Below, in pieces: positions 16,659 through 25,783 of a DNA stretch of 49,323 nucleotides. Source of the stretch: Pseudobdellovibrionaceae bacterium (lineage in GTDB: Bacteria > Bdellovibrionota > Bdellovibrionia > Bdellovibrionales > UBA1609); assembly GCA_015163855.1 (NCBI GenBank), contig JAAOIK010000027.1, positions 1 through 49,323 on the forward strand, in the 5' to 3' direction. Position numbers and translations under genes: made by a program. The first letter of the stretch is position 1, and each line of letters begins with the position of its first letter. The notes beneath the pieces were generated by a model that had not been told where the DNA came from, searched no databases, and was given only the letters and a program-made list of their open reading frames with translations.

Positions 16659-18668
16659 ATGAATGAAAAATTAAATACTTTAAATTGGAATAATATTTGT
16701 CAACATTTGGAACAATATTGTAGTAGCCAGTTGGCAAAACAATTAACAAAAAAAATTACTCCTTTTAAAACAGAAACCGAAGCTAACCAAAGCTTTCAAG
16801 ATATTGAAGATGTACGAAGTATTTTAAAAAATAAAGTAGAAATTCATGCGCAATCTTTAGATGACTTTGATAAATGGTTTTCATTAATTGAAAAATCTAG
16901 TCATATAAAAAGCCAAACCTTGCATACTATTATGCTTTTTTTATATGAAGTTTTACATTTAAAATTAATTTTAAATAATCAAAAAGAAAACTGGGCTAAA
17001 AAATATACAAAAAAATTATTTTCGCCTCAAAACATGATTAAAAAAATTCAATTAATCATAGATGAAAAAGGCATTATTAAAACTACTGCCAGTAAACAAT
17101 TATTAACCTTATATCAAGAAAAGCAAAACTTAAGCCATAATATACAAAAGCAGTTAGATAAAATGGTTAAAGATTATGACATTGAACATATACTTCAAGA
17201 TAAATTTGTTACTACTCGAGAGGGCAGATTAGTTTTACCTATAAAAAGTGGTATGCAACACAACTTTAACGGCCTTATCCATGACTCTAGTAATACACAA
17301 AAAACTGTGTTTATGGAGCCTCAAGAGTTAGTTAATAGCAACAATACTTTGATGAACTTAGGTAAACAAATAGATAAAGAAATTATTAATATTTTATCCA
17401 TAATTTGTGCAGATTTGTATCAAATTAAACACGAACTAAAACAAGCCCATTGGGTTTTATTAGAAAGTGACTTTCTTTTTGCAAAAGCCAAACTAGCTGA
17501 TGAACTAAATGCTGTTTCGGTTGTATTTTCTAAAAAAGTACAATTATTTAATTTAAAGCACCCTTTACTACTAATTAAAAAGTTAGATCCTGTGGGTAAT
17601 GATGTTACTTTTAATAACAAACAACGCATACTCTTGCTTTCTGGCCCCAATGCAGGAGGAAAAACTACCTTTTTGCAATCTTTTGCCCTGGCTGCTTATA
17701 TGGCCAGTTGTGGCCTACCCATTTGCGCTAATAAAAACAGTGAAATTATTTTTTTTAAACATATTCATTTAATTTTAAATGACGAACAAAGCTTAAGTGA
17801 AGGTTTAAGTAGTTTTAGTTCTCATGTTTCTAATTTAAACCAAGCTTGTAAATTACAAGGCCCTCAATCTTTAATAATTATTGATGAAATTTGTGCTTCC
17901 ACTAACCCTGAAGAGGCAGTGGCTCTTTCTAAATCCTTTATTGAGTATTATTTAGATCAAAATATTTTTGCACTAATTAGTTCTCACCTTAATCAATTAA
18001 AATATTCTTGGAAAAGTTCTTCTCCTATTTTTCAAGGGTCTTTAAACTTTTCTAAAAAAACTGGTCCTAACTATAAATTTACTGCCGGACACCCTGGAGA
18101 GTCTTTTGCTTTTGATATAGCAAAACAAGTTGGTGTATCTAGTGAAATTTTAAAAAAAGCTTTAAGTTTTTTAAGCCCCGAACAAAAAAATTATTTTACA
18201 GCCTTAAAAGAATTAGAAGAAAACAAACAAAAAATACTAGAAACACAAGAAACTTTAAAAACAGAAATACAAACTTGGGAAAAAAATAATCAAATACTAA
18301 AGGAAGAAAAAGAAAATTTTAAAAAATTTAAGAAAAATAAACTACAAGAAGTTATGGATGGTGCCGAAGAAGAGATACAAACTTTTATTTCAGAACAAAA
18401 AACACGAAAAAGTATTTTTAAATATGAAGAATTAAAAAAAATGCAGAAAAATTTACCCATAATTATTAAAGAAAATTTACAACCTAAAGAAAAAACTTTA
18501 GAATACTTTAAAAAACACTATAAACCAGGAACTAGAGTTTTTATTTCTGGACTAAACCAATACGGAGTCATACAAGGGCAAGTTAATCAAAAAGGCGAAA
18601 TTCCCCTACTATCACAGTCTATGCGTATTACTGTTCACTGGACTGCTTTACAAAAAATAGAGAGTTAA
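16659..18668 (+). CDS. mutS2: MutS2-family ATPase without a C-terminal Smr domain
   Basis: This 669-residue MutS-like ATPase lacks the mismatch-recognition domain and has a lever/clamp region first, as in MutS2. The Walker A motif is GPNAGGKTT (about 328-336), Walker B is IIIDEICAST (about 407), and the LSSFSSHVSNL segment lies between. A charged coiled coil (about 520-600) follows, then a KOW-like beta segment (GTRVFISGLNQYGVIQGQV), and the protein stops there. Canonical MutS2 (about 780 residues) continues into a Smr endonuclease domain that is missing here. The family acts in recombination control and rescue of stalled or collided ribosomes. The ATG lies 54 nt after lnt, with no strong SD. 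Confidence 0.88.
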   Translation: MNEKLNTLNWNNICQHLEQYCSSQLAKQLTKKITPFKTETEANQSFQDIEDVRSILKNKVEIHAQSLDDFDKWFSLIEKSSHIKSQTLHTIMLFLYEVLHLKLILNNQKENWAKKYTKKLFSPQNMIKKIQLIIDEKGIIKTTASKQLLTLYQEKQNLSHNIQKQLDKMVKDYDIEHILQDKFVTTREGRLVLPIKSGMQHNFNGLIHDSSNTQKTVFMEPQELVNSNNTLMNLGKQIDKEIINILSIICADLYQIKHELKQAHWVLLESDFLFAKAKLADELNAVSVVFSKKVQLFNLKHPLLLIKKLDPVGNDVTFNNKQRILLLSGPNAGGKTTFLQSFALAAYMASCGLPICANKNSEIIFFKHIHLILNDEQSLSEGLSSFSSHVSNLNQACKLQGPQSLIIIDEICASTNPEEAVALSKSFIEYYLDQNIFALISSHLNQLKYSWKSSSPIFQGSLNFSKKTGPNYKFTAGHPGESFAFDIAKQVGVSSEILKKALSFLSPEQKNYFTALKELEENKQKILETQETLKTEIQTWEKNNQILKEEKENFKKFKKNKLQEVMDGAEEEIQTFISEQKTRKSIFKYEELKKMQKNLPIIIKENLQPKEKTLEYFKKHYKPGTRVFISGLNQYGVIQGQVNQKGEIPLLSQSMRITVHWTALQKIES

Positions 18669-18678
18669 ACTTTTTTTA

Positions 18679-18702
18679 TTATAAAAAGCCTGTGCTTTTT
18701 AT
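18679..18702 (+). terminator. hairpin after mutS2, possible terminator
   Basis: A perfect 10-bp inverted repeat (TATAAAAAGC / GCTTTTTATA) with a 4-nt loop CTGT lies 11 nt past the mutS2 stop codon. A run of seven T precedes it, but no T tract follows the stem on the plus strand, so it may act as an mRNA 3'-end stabiliser or weak terminator. It separates mutS2 from the sppA promoter. Confidence 0.45.
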
Positions 18703-18706
18703 AGCC

Positions 18707-18735
18707 CTTGATATTTTAAGAAATTTGTTTATATT
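18707..18735 (+). promoter_or_regulatory. sigma-70-type promoter of sppA
   Basis: TTGATA (18707-18712), a 17-nt spacer and TATATT (18730-18735) form a good housekeeping promoter. It would give a leader of about 35-40 nt ending in GAAGG before the sppA ATG. Confidence 0.6.
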
Positions 18736-18779
18736 AAACTTAGAAAAAATAACACTTTAAATCATATAAAGAAGGTTTT

Positions 18780-20666
18780 ATGAAAAAATTTTTTACTACT
18801 GTTTTAGCTAGTGCCTTGGGCACTTTTTTTGCTATTAGCTTATCCATTATTCTTATTATTTCTTTTGCTGTTTCTACAGTACTTTTTACTGGCGAAAAAA
18901 TTAAACATACTTTAAAACAACCTGATCAAAAAAATGGCCCTTATGTTTTAAAAATCGAATTATCAGGAAATATTGAAGAACGCTCGTCAATAGAAAAGCA
19001 ATTTTTAAATGTACTAGAGAAAAAAAACAAAGTGCATACTTTAATGAGTTTAACCAATTTACTAAAGATGGCTAAAAAGAATAAAAAAATAAAAGGGATC
19101 TATTTAAAAATACAAAATTTTTCTGCAACATGGTCAGTATTAAAGCAATTACAAAAGCAATTAATAGATTTTAAAAAGTCAGAAAAATTTATCATTGCTT
19201 TTGCTCAAGGTTTATCAGAAAAAGATTATTTATTAGCCTCTACTGCTACTAAACTTGTTTTGTATCCAGAAGGCCATATCGAATGGAATGGATTTCATGC
19301 ACAATTTACTTCTTTTAAAGAGCTTTTAGATAAAGCAAAAATAGAACTTTATGTTTTTAGAACAGGAAAATTTAAAAGTGCTGTAGAGCCTTTAATAAGT
19401 AAAACGATCAGTGAAGAAAATAAACTACAAATAAAGAATGTAATTGATAAAATGTGGACCTATTTAATTAATGGAATTTCTAGACCTAATGTAAATAAAA
19501 AAATATTAAATTATTTAGCACAAAATTATTTTTATTTATCTTCAAAAGAAGCTTTAAAGTATAACTTAATAGATGCTATAGGCACCGAATGGAAAGCCTT
19601 TGCTATGATTAATGAAAAATTACAAGTAAAAAACCTATCTTCTTTGCCTCGTTTTTATAATGAAGATACTAATGGTTTTAAAGGCTTTATAGCTAGTATT
19701 AATAATATAAACACCCCTTCTCAACAATCAAAAACCGAAGAATGTAAAAAACTTAAGAAAAAAGACAAAAATCTTTGTGTGAATAACCAAGTGGCTATAC
19801 TTTATTTAAGTGGTGAAATTCAAGACGGAAACGCACGAAGGCACAATATTGGTTCTTTAAATACTGTTAAAGTATTAAGAAAAATTAAGGCCAATAAAAA
19901 AATCAAAGCCCTTGTTATTAGAGTTAACAGCCCTGGAGGAAGCGCTTTGGCCTCGGACATAATATGGAGTGAGGTGGAAATGATAAAAAAACACATTCCT
20001 GTAGTTGTTTCGATTGCTGATGTAGCTGCTAGTGGTGGTTATTATTTATCCGCTGGGTCTAATTTTATTTTTGCCGAACCTAGTAGTATTATAGGTTCTA
20101 TTGGAGTTTTTTTTGTACGCCCCTACACAGAAAAATTAACAAAAAGCCTTGGCATACATAGCCAAATTATTTCTACACATAATAATACAGAACTATTTAA
20201 TTTTAGTAAGCCTTTGTCTTTATTAGAAAACAACAGAGTACAAAAGATACTACAAAAAACCTATAATAAGTTTAAATATATTATAAAAAAAGGTCGTAAC
20301 TTACCAGAAGAACAAGTGGCACAATTAGCAACAGGTAGATATTGGCTTGGGGAAGAAGCTATAAAATTGGGTTTAGTAGATAAAATAGGAAGTTTAAAAG
20401 AAGCAATAAATAAAGCGGCTAATTTAGCTAAAATAAAATTATATTCTACTACTAATTATCCAAAAGACTCTTATTTAAATTTAAATTTTGCTTTATCTTT
20501 GCAAAATTTTTTAAAAAACACTTTATTAAAACCATGGAACTTAGTGTTTTCTAACTTAACCAATTCTTCTGTTTTAACAACACCACCAGCCTATTTATCT
20601 AATCTTCTTAAGTTAGACCGAAGAGGAATACTAACATTAATGCCCGAAAAAATTACTTATAAATAA
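18780..20666 (+). CDS. sppA: signal peptide peptidase SppA, 67K type
   Basis: This is an inner-membrane serine protease of the S49 family with two ClpP-like domains (628 residues, long form as in E. coli). An N-terminal membrane anchor lies at about residues 8-38. The first domain gives the catalytic Lys in FRTGKFKSAVEPL (about 198). The second domain gives the nucleophile Ser in VAASGGYYLSAGS (about 418), next to INSPGGSALAS and GSIGVF. It clears signal peptides after secretion. The SD GAAGG lies 5 nt upstream. It ends 5 nt from the convergent N-formylglutamate-amidohydrolase-like gene. Confidence 0.95.
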   Translation: MKKFFTTVLASALGTFFAISLSIILIISFAVSTVLFTGEKIKHTLKQPDQKNGPYVLKIELSGNIEERSSIEKQFLNVLEKKNKVHTLMSLTNLLKMAKKNKKIKGIYLKIQNFSATWSVLKQLQKQLIDFKKSEKFIIAFAQGLSEKDYLLASTATKLVLYPEGHIEWNGFHAQFTSFKELLDKAKIELYVFRTGKFKSAVEPLISKTISEENKLQIKNVIDKMWTYLINGISRPNVNKKILNYLAQNYFYLSSKEALKYNLIDAIGTEWKAFAMINEKLQVKNLSSLPRFYNEDTNGFKGFIASINNINTPSQQSKTEECKKLKKKDKNLCVNNQVAILYLSGEIQDGNARRHNIGSLNTVKVLRKIKANKKIKALVIRVNSPGGSALASDIIWSEVEMIKKHIPVVVSIADVAASGGYYLSAGSNFIFAEPSSIIGSIGVFFVRPYTEKLTKSLGIHSQIISTHNNTELFNFSKPLSLLENNRVQKILQKTYNKFKYIIKKGRNLPEEQVAQLATGRYWLGEEAIKLGLVDKIGSLKEAINKAANLAKIKLYSTTNYPKDSYLNLNFALSLQNFLKNTLLKPWNLVFSNLTNSSVLTTPPAYLSNLLKLDRRGILTLMPEKITYK

Positions 20667-20671
20667 TGTTT

Positions 20672-21499
20672 TTATAAACTGGAATAAATTTCTGTAATGC
20701 ATTTCTGTAATTGCATTTGTATGTCTGTATATTTAGGTAATAGTTCTTTACTGTTTTCATCCATATACAAATCTCTTCTTAATTCTATTTGTACAGTATG
20801 ACAATTGGTTTTTGGAGAGGCATGCTTGCGAGTCACTCCCCCTCCTATATAAGGCCAGTTATAAGAAATTTCAAAATAATTACTAAATGCTTTTTTTACT
20901 AAGTTAACAAAAAAACTAGACGCACTTTTTCCATTTAAATCACTGATAACCACTTCGGGTCGTTGTTTGCCATTATCTCTGTGAACAGAGGTTCCATAAG
21001 AGGGCATACTATGAAGGTCTAAGTGATAAGCAACTTTAAAATTTTTTAAAAATATTTTTTGATAGCTAGTAATAGTTTCATGAAATGGATAGTAAACTTT
21101 ATCTAACAAAATTTTATGGGTAAGCTTATCTAAAGGCGAAGCTAATAATACATCTCCCTTAGTTGTTTTTGTCCAATATAGACCAGAGGCTAAACCAGAG
21201 CTTGTTTGTGCTTTAGTAGAAGAGCCCATTACCGTGTCTTCAGTAATATCTGTTTCTAGGCGATTTAGATCTAAAGCATAGCGATGACAAGAACTATAAA
21301 TAGAAGGGATTTTATTTTTTTCAATTACGGGCAGATATAATTCATGCACAAAACGATCTACATCGCATAATAAAATATGTGGCTCTTTATTAAGTAACCA
21401 CACGGCCTCTTGTGGAATTTGTTCGCCCGAATGAGGAATGGAAACAAATAAGGGCTTGGTATTAAAGTCTTGCTGGGCTAAAAAAGAATTATAAGTCAC
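20672..21499 (-). CDS. N-formylglutamate amidohydrolase family protein
   Basis: This 275-residue protein shows the family landmarks: FVSIPHSGEQIP near the N-terminus, DVDRFVHELY, ALDLNRLETD and HLDLHSMPSYG with the metal-site His/Asp residues, then HTVQIELRRDLYMDE near the C-terminus. The family hydrolyses N-formyl-L-glutamate to glutamate and formate at the end of a histidine breakdown route, but many members have other acyl-amide substrates, and no other hut genes are seen. Its start overlaps the end of the VWA lipoprotein gene by 11 bp on the same strand, so it is read from the tail of the envelope cluster. That placement may be just readthrough. Confidence 0.85.
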   Translation of the reverse strand: MTYNSFLAQQDFNTKPLFVSIPHSGEQIPQEAVWLLNKEPHILLCDVDRFVHELYLPVIEKNKIPSIYSSCHRYALDLNRLETDITEDTVMGSSTKAQTSSGLASGLYWTKTTKGDVLLASPLDKLTHKILLDKVYYPFHETITSYQKIFLKNFKVAYHLDLHSMPSYGTSVHRDNGKQRPEVVISDLNGKSASSFFVNLVKKAFSNYFEISYNWPYIGGGVTRKHASPKTNCHTVQIELRRDLYMDENSKELLPKYTDIQMQLQKCITEIYSSL

Positions 21500-22445
21500 C
21501 AGGTCTTGCTCTTTTATAACTTAACTGCAATTTTTGTATAATGTTTTGATTTCCTAGTTTTTTAAAAAACTTAGCAGCAATACGGATACTAACGGTTTTA
21601 GGGTTATAAGACCAACCCTCAGTGATACTTCTAGGAATAATGGTGGTACCATAGGATAAAACAATGCTTTCGTAAATAGGCACTTCCTTTAGTTTAAAAG
21701 TAAAAGCCTCTCTAACTACTTTTTTTGCTAATTCAATTAGCTCCACAGCATAATTAGAACACAAGTTAACAGATTTACCACGACTAGTATGTATAAATTG
21801 TTTTAAACGGCGAATATTGTGACTGCTATACTCCCCACTGCAACTGCTCTTTTTTATTATAGCTGCAAAAGTAATCACTTTTGCACTGTCTTGTTTTAGA
21901 CCCAGTAAAAAATTATAAAAGGATGTTGCAGATATTTCTTTACTTTGATCGTCGGTGTCTGTAATAAAAATTAAATTTAAAGTCGCTCTTTTTCTTAAAA
22001 AGCTACTACTTCTACCTGTTCTAAAGGATGGATTTAAAGCTAAATATACAGGATCAAAAAATTTTTCAATACTTTTACCAGAAGACCCTAATAATAAATT
22101 TAGCTTTAAAGTTTCTAAAACATTAGGAGTTTTTCGGGTTAAATAAGGTCTAGTAAAACCATTCAAATAATCAGATCCTAACACTCCTATATGAAAATCT
22201 ATAGATGGAATTTTTAAAATTTCATTGGCATAATATTGAATCTGGTTTTTTAAATGAACTTGATGCCCCGACATACTTCCCGAGTTATCAATTACAAATA
22301 AAATATCTACCTTAGGAACTAGCTCTTGCCCTACATTTAATTTTACCCTTTGGTTTTGATCAATATCTGCCTTAAAATTAGGAGGTAAATTTTGCCCACA
22401 AGAGCTTACAAAAAATATAACCATCAGTGTATAAATTTTCCACAT
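21489..22445 (-). CDS. VWA-domain outer-membrane lipoprotein (CglB-like by context)
   Basis: A short signal peptide ends in the lipobox VSSC (Cys16, followed by Gly), so this is a lipoprotein. A von Willebrand factor A domain follows at once: DILFVIDNSGSMSG holds the MIDAS residues Asp53, Ser55 and Ser57, and LIFITDTDDQS the later acidic position. About 100 residues of unknown fold complete the protein. Start choice: the ATG at 22445 with GGGGAG 5 nt upstream, not the longer ATG at 22472, which lies inside the previous gene. Myxococcus CglB, the gliding adhesin, is also a VWA lipoprotein. Because this gene ends an Agl/Glt-like cluster, a surface adhesin role is attractive but inferred. Confidence 0.85.
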   Translation of the reverse strand: MWKIYTLMVIFFVSSCGQNLPPNFKADIDQNQRVKLNVGQELVPKVDILFVIDNSGSMSGHQVHLKNQIQYYANEILKIPSIDFHIGVLGSDYLNGFTRPYLTRKTPNVLETLKLNLLLGSSGKSIEKFFDPVYLALNPSFRTGRSSSFLRKRATLNLIFITDTDDQSKEISATSFYNFLLGLKQDSAKVITFAAIIKKSSCSGEYSSHNIRRLKQFIHTSRGKSVNLCSNYAVELIELAKKVVREAFTFKLKEVPIYESIVLSYGTTIIPRSITEGWSYNPKTVSIRIAAKFFKKLGNQNIIQKLQLSYKRARPGDL

Positions 22446-22458
22446 ATTTTCTCCCCTT

Positions 22459-24081
22459 TTACATACTAGCATTGCATAAATTTTTTAATTTTACATTATA
22501 ATGGTTAAGTTCATCTAACCATACTTCAGAGTTAGTACTAAAATACATTTTTTTTCTTTTACTAGTATTTTTAGCTTTTAAAGTTTTATTTTTTTCTAAC
22601 ACTTTTAATTGATTAGTTAACTGTTTATTGGCTAAGCTTTTATTACTATGCATAGCCTTTACTAAAACATTTACTTGCTGAAGCATTTCTAATTCGACAA
22701 CTTTAATATGTGCTATTTGTTGTTTAATAGTAGCCAGCTCCTCTGTGGCTAATTTTTTTACTTCTAAAAAAACTAAATCTTTCCAAGATTGAGATTGCTT
22801 TCGTAAATTATTAGATAAAGATTTAAAAAAGGATTGAAAGCCTAAGCCACTTCCCTTAGATAAAGAAGATTTAAAAAAGGTTTTTGCTAACACCGACTCT
22901 TTAAAAAAAGCGTGTTTTTGTTGCAAAAGAAACCGCAACCTTTGATCGTTAGGGGCAATAACTGGTGTTTTACGGGCTAAGCGTATTAAGTCTTTTCTAT
23001 TTTGTGTGTTAACTGCATTTAGCCAATTTTTAATTGCAGGAGTATTTGGTCTTAGTTTTATTTCCTCCAAAGCAGGAATTCTTTTTTTCATTACTTTTTT
23101 AAATAAGGTAACCGTATTAGATACTGCTATATAATTACAAGTTTTTAACTCTACCAAAGACTTTAAAAATAAACTTTCACTTAGCGAAGTGTAATAAAAC
23201 ATAGATTTAGTTGTTGTTGTTAATATCGATAAACTTTTTTCTAACTGCCTTGATCTTAAGTATGCCCAAGCTATTTCTTCTTGAGCGATAAACCAAAACT
23301 TAGAAGATTTTTTAACTTTTTTATAATATTTTATTGCAACATTTAAAAAGTTATTGCCATATAAAACTCTAGCCATAGTTAAAAAAATTAAATCTTCTTT
23401 TATTATTTTTTGATTACTTTTAGATAAAAAAGATAAAACTTTAGCAGCACTTTTTGATTGCCCCTCTAAATATAAAGCTAATGCCAATTGCCACTGCAAG
23501 TAAATGCCTTCTTTAGACTTTAAATCAACCACCTTCACTAAACGGTATAATTGCTTGGATTTTAATCCATAGCTATTATAAGCCAAATAACGAGCCTTTA
23601 GTTGAACAGATAAAACAGAAGTCCATTGTTTATTCCAATTTAATTTAGAAACTTTTACCCAAGAAGACATATTGTTTTGTAGTTCTGACTTCCATAATTC
23701 TAGTAATTTTTTATTAATTTTCTTTGGATTTTTAATTAAAAATAAATGTTTAACGCCAGTAATAAATAATTTATTTTTCCATAATAAATAAGCAAACAAA
23801 GCTTTTCCATTAGTAGAGTGAACAAATTGCGTTTTAGAAAAAGCCCCTTTCCACTGATACAAAGCTTTTTTATATAAAGCCTTTTGAAAAAAATTAACAA
23901 ATTGTTTTTGTTCAGCCGTTGTAATCTTTATCCCATATAGTTTTTTACTACTTAAAAATAAAGAATCTACTTCTTTAGAAGTTTTATTTTCTAAAATAGA
24001 AATTAAACTATTATTTTTTTTTGCATAAACCGATGAGTAAAAAATAAAATTAAATAATAAAATATAACTTATTGTTTTCAT
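22459..24081 (-). CDS. exported helical-repeat (TPR-like) protein
   Basis: This 540-residue protein has a clear signal peptide (hydrophobic about 4-18, cleavage near VYA-KK). The rest is Lys-, Leu- and Ala-rich alpha helix with 30-40-residue spacing that resembles degenerate TPRs (for example YYKKVKKSSKFWFIAQEEIAWAY-type units), and the last 120 residues look like coiled coil. There is no enzyme motif. It lies between the outer-membrane barrel and the VWA lipoprotein genes with gaps of about 12 nt and is surely in the same transcription unit. A periplasmic scaffold role similar to the Glt TPR proteins fits the context. Confidence 0.75.
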   Translation of the reverse strand: MKTISYILLFNFIFYSSVYAKKNNSLISILENKTSKEVDSLFLSSKKLYGIKITTAEQKQFVNFFQKALYKKALYQWKGAFSKTQFVHSTNGKALFAYLLWKNKLFITGVKHLFLIKNPKKINKKLLELWKSELQNNMSSWVKVSKLNWNKQWTSVLSVQLKARYLAYNSYGLKSKQLYRLVKVVDLKSKEGIYLQWQLALALYLEGQSKSAAKVLSFLSKSNQKIIKEDLIFLTMARVLYGNNFLNVAIKYYKKVKKSSKFWFIAQEEIAWAYLRSRQLEKSLSILTTTTKSMFYYTSLSESLFLKSLVELKTCNYIAVSNTVTLFKKVMKKRIPALEEIKLRPNTPAIKNWLNAVNTQNRKDLIRLARKTPVIAPNDQRLRFLLQQKHAFFKESVLAKTFFKSSLSKGSGLGFQSFFKSLSNNLRKQSQSWKDLVFLEVKKLATEELATIKQQIAHIKVVELEMLQQVNVLVKAMHSNKSLANKQLTNQLKVLEKNKTLKAKNTSKRKKMYFSTNSEVWLDELNHYNVKLKNLCNASM

Positions 24082-24093
24082 GTAAAAAACCTT

Positions 24094-24831
24094 TTAAAAT
24101 ATATAGCCTGTAGATAGCATAACTTGTGTGCTAACAATGTTATGTTGACTGTTATACCAAGTTTCTTTGTATAATTTACTTTGCAATTCCATTCTACCCG
24201 TCCATTGTTTTGTTAGCCAAAAGCTAGAACCCACACTAAACGAAAATAAAGCTGATGGCTTATGCTTTAAAACAATTTGGCCTATCCCAGAAGTTAAAAA
24301 TAAATCGAAATACATAATTTTATTAAATAAATTAAATTTTCCGTAACTTGGGTACCACGAAGCTGTAGCGGTATAAGAAAATTTAGGAAAATCTAAATCA
24401 GGAATAAAAGCATAGTCGGGATCATTTTTTAATTTACTTTCTCCCTCTTTAATAACTTGCACACCTGCAGGAGACAGCTTATTGGAAAAATAAGAATAGT
24501 CTAAACCCACAGACCATTTAGAGTTTATATACACTTTATAAAGCATAGTTACTGCAGTAGTCTTAAAGTATGCAGGGCCTGATGTTGAGTAAGCAAGACC
24601 CGTAAGCATTTCTTGCTTTTTTCCACGAGAGAAAAACCGATTTTGTATAACCGATACCTCCGAATCCGTGCTAGTTTTTTGAATGTAAGGAACTAAAAAT
24701 GTATTTTCCCCTAAATTGTGTAAATCCTCTAATAACGATGGCTTTGCTTCTGCCGCCAACACTAATGAATTAGTAAATAATAAAAGTAGTCCTGCAAATA
24801 AAGGGAAAAAGTATAATTTAATTATTTTCAT
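24094..24831 (-). CDS. outer-membrane beta-barrel protein of the envelope cluster
   Basis: A signal peptide (hydrophobic about 8-26, cleavage after VLAAEA) precedes a 220-residue region of alternating polar/hydrophobic strands (SVGLDYSYFSN, FSYTATASWYP, YFDLFLTSGIGQIVL, SALFSFSVGSSFWL, STQVMLSTGYIF). It ends in an aromatic residue, as outer-membrane barrels do for BAM recognition. It resembles the barrel proteins found with gliding-type clusters in Myxococcota and Bdellovibrionota. Its ATG overlaps the stop codon of the lipoprotein gene upstream (TAATG), so translation is coupled. Probably the outer-membrane element that meets the AgmX-like linker. Confidence 0.8.
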   Translation of the reverse strand: MKIIKLYFFPLFAGLLLLFTNSLVLAAEAKPSLLEDLHNLGENTFLVPYIQKTSTDSEVSVIQNRFFSRGKKQEMLTGLAYSTSGPAYFKTTAVTMLYKVYINSKWSVGLDYSYFSNKLSPAGVQVIKEGESKLKNDPDYAFIPDLDFPKFSYTATASWYPSYGKFNLFNKIMYFDLFLTSGIGQIVLKHKPSALFSFSVGSSFWLTKQWTGRMELQSKLYKETWYNSQHNIVSTQVMLSTGYIF

Positions 24832-25766
24832 TACTTTACCTCTTTTTTATTTTTAGATGTTTTCTTTTTAGAAGTCTTGGTTTTGTCTGAAGGTGCAGGA
24901 ACTGGAGGAAGCACTGGGCTAGGACCCGCGATATTTTTTTCGATAGGAATTTTTAAATTTTTTAATCCAAAACTTTTTCCAAAAGAAGAAAAAACTTCAT
25001 AACCTATATAAAATTTTGCATCTTTGTTTAGCTTAAGCTTTGATAAGTCAAAATGGGCTTCAATAACCCATGTAGAAGAATCTTTCCAATTTCGTAAATA
25101 CGGCCTTGGAAGAGCTTTTAAATAAGGCAGTAAATAATCCACATTAGACAGCGCCCCTTGAGTTATCATAAGTCTAGGAATTGCTGCTTTTTTTCCTCCG
25201 ATATTTACATTCACATCTAAATCCTTAACCGTCATAATTACTTTAGCTACTTTTTTACTACCAGCTACAAAATTAGACATAATAAGATTTTCTAACTTTA
25301 AACCTAATAATGTACGGTAAGCCCTAACATAAATAGTATGCTCTACATATAAAGGCCGAGGGTCTGCAAAATTAACACGAATGCGTATGGGGATATATTC
25401 AAATAAGCTGGATAACCCTGATAAGTTAGGCACCCAATGGATTTGATTTTTTTTATTATCAAAACTAGATTTACCAGGCAAAGTATCTAAATTTAATACC
25501 TCTACTGTGTAAGGAGCTTGAAAACTTTGTAAAAGGCGAACATCGATGCCTATTTGTGAAGGTTCATCATGAAATACCAAAGGAGATTCTGGAAAGCTGC
25601 TTACTTCAATAACCCCTCTTGGAATAGGTTTTAAAACTCGATTATCCCCAGGTAATTTTCCGTTTCTAATTTCTTTAGGAAAAGAAGCTAAGGGATCTTG
25701 CTCAAAAGAACAAGAGCTTAAAAATAAACTAATACTAATAAAACTTAAAATTATTTTTTTATACAT
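24831..25766 (-). CDS. lipoprotein of the gliding-type cluster, function unknown
   Basis: The signal peptide ends in the lipobox LSSC (Cys19, then SFEQD); the residue after Cys is Ser, so outer-membrane sorting is expected by the E. coli rule. The 311-residue protein is beta-rich in the middle (PYTVEVLNLDTLPGKSSF then IHWVPNLSGL, an Ig-like or cadherin-like turn pattern), with a Lys/Ser/Pro-rich low-complexity C-terminus. No enzyme motif is visible. It lies between the AgmX-like gene and the barrel gene and overlaps the latter by one base, so both are made together. A structural partner of the barrel is the likely role. Confidence 0.75.
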   Translation of the reverse strand: MYKKIILSFISISLFLSSCSFEQDPLASFPKEIRNGKLPGDNRVLKPIPRGVIEVSSFPESPLVFHDEPSQIGIDVRLLQSFQAPYTVEVLNLDTLPGKSSFDNKKNQIHWVPNLSGLSSLFEYIPIRIRVNFADPRPLYVEHTIYVRAYRTLLGLKLENLIMSNFVAGSKKVAKVIMTVKDLDVNVNIGGKKAAIPRLMITQGALSNVDYLLPYLKALPRPYLRNWKDSSTWVIEAHFDLSKLKLNKDAKFYIGYEVFSSFGKSFGLKNLKIPIEKNIAGPSPVLPPVPAPSDKTKTSKKKTSKNKKEVK

Positions 25767-25783
25767 ACATTTTCTCCAGTTAA

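Noticed and set aside
22446-22472. Longer start for the VWA lipoprotein
   Set aside because: It overlaps the end of the previous gene and would place the SD GGGGAG and a charged stretch before the signal peptide.
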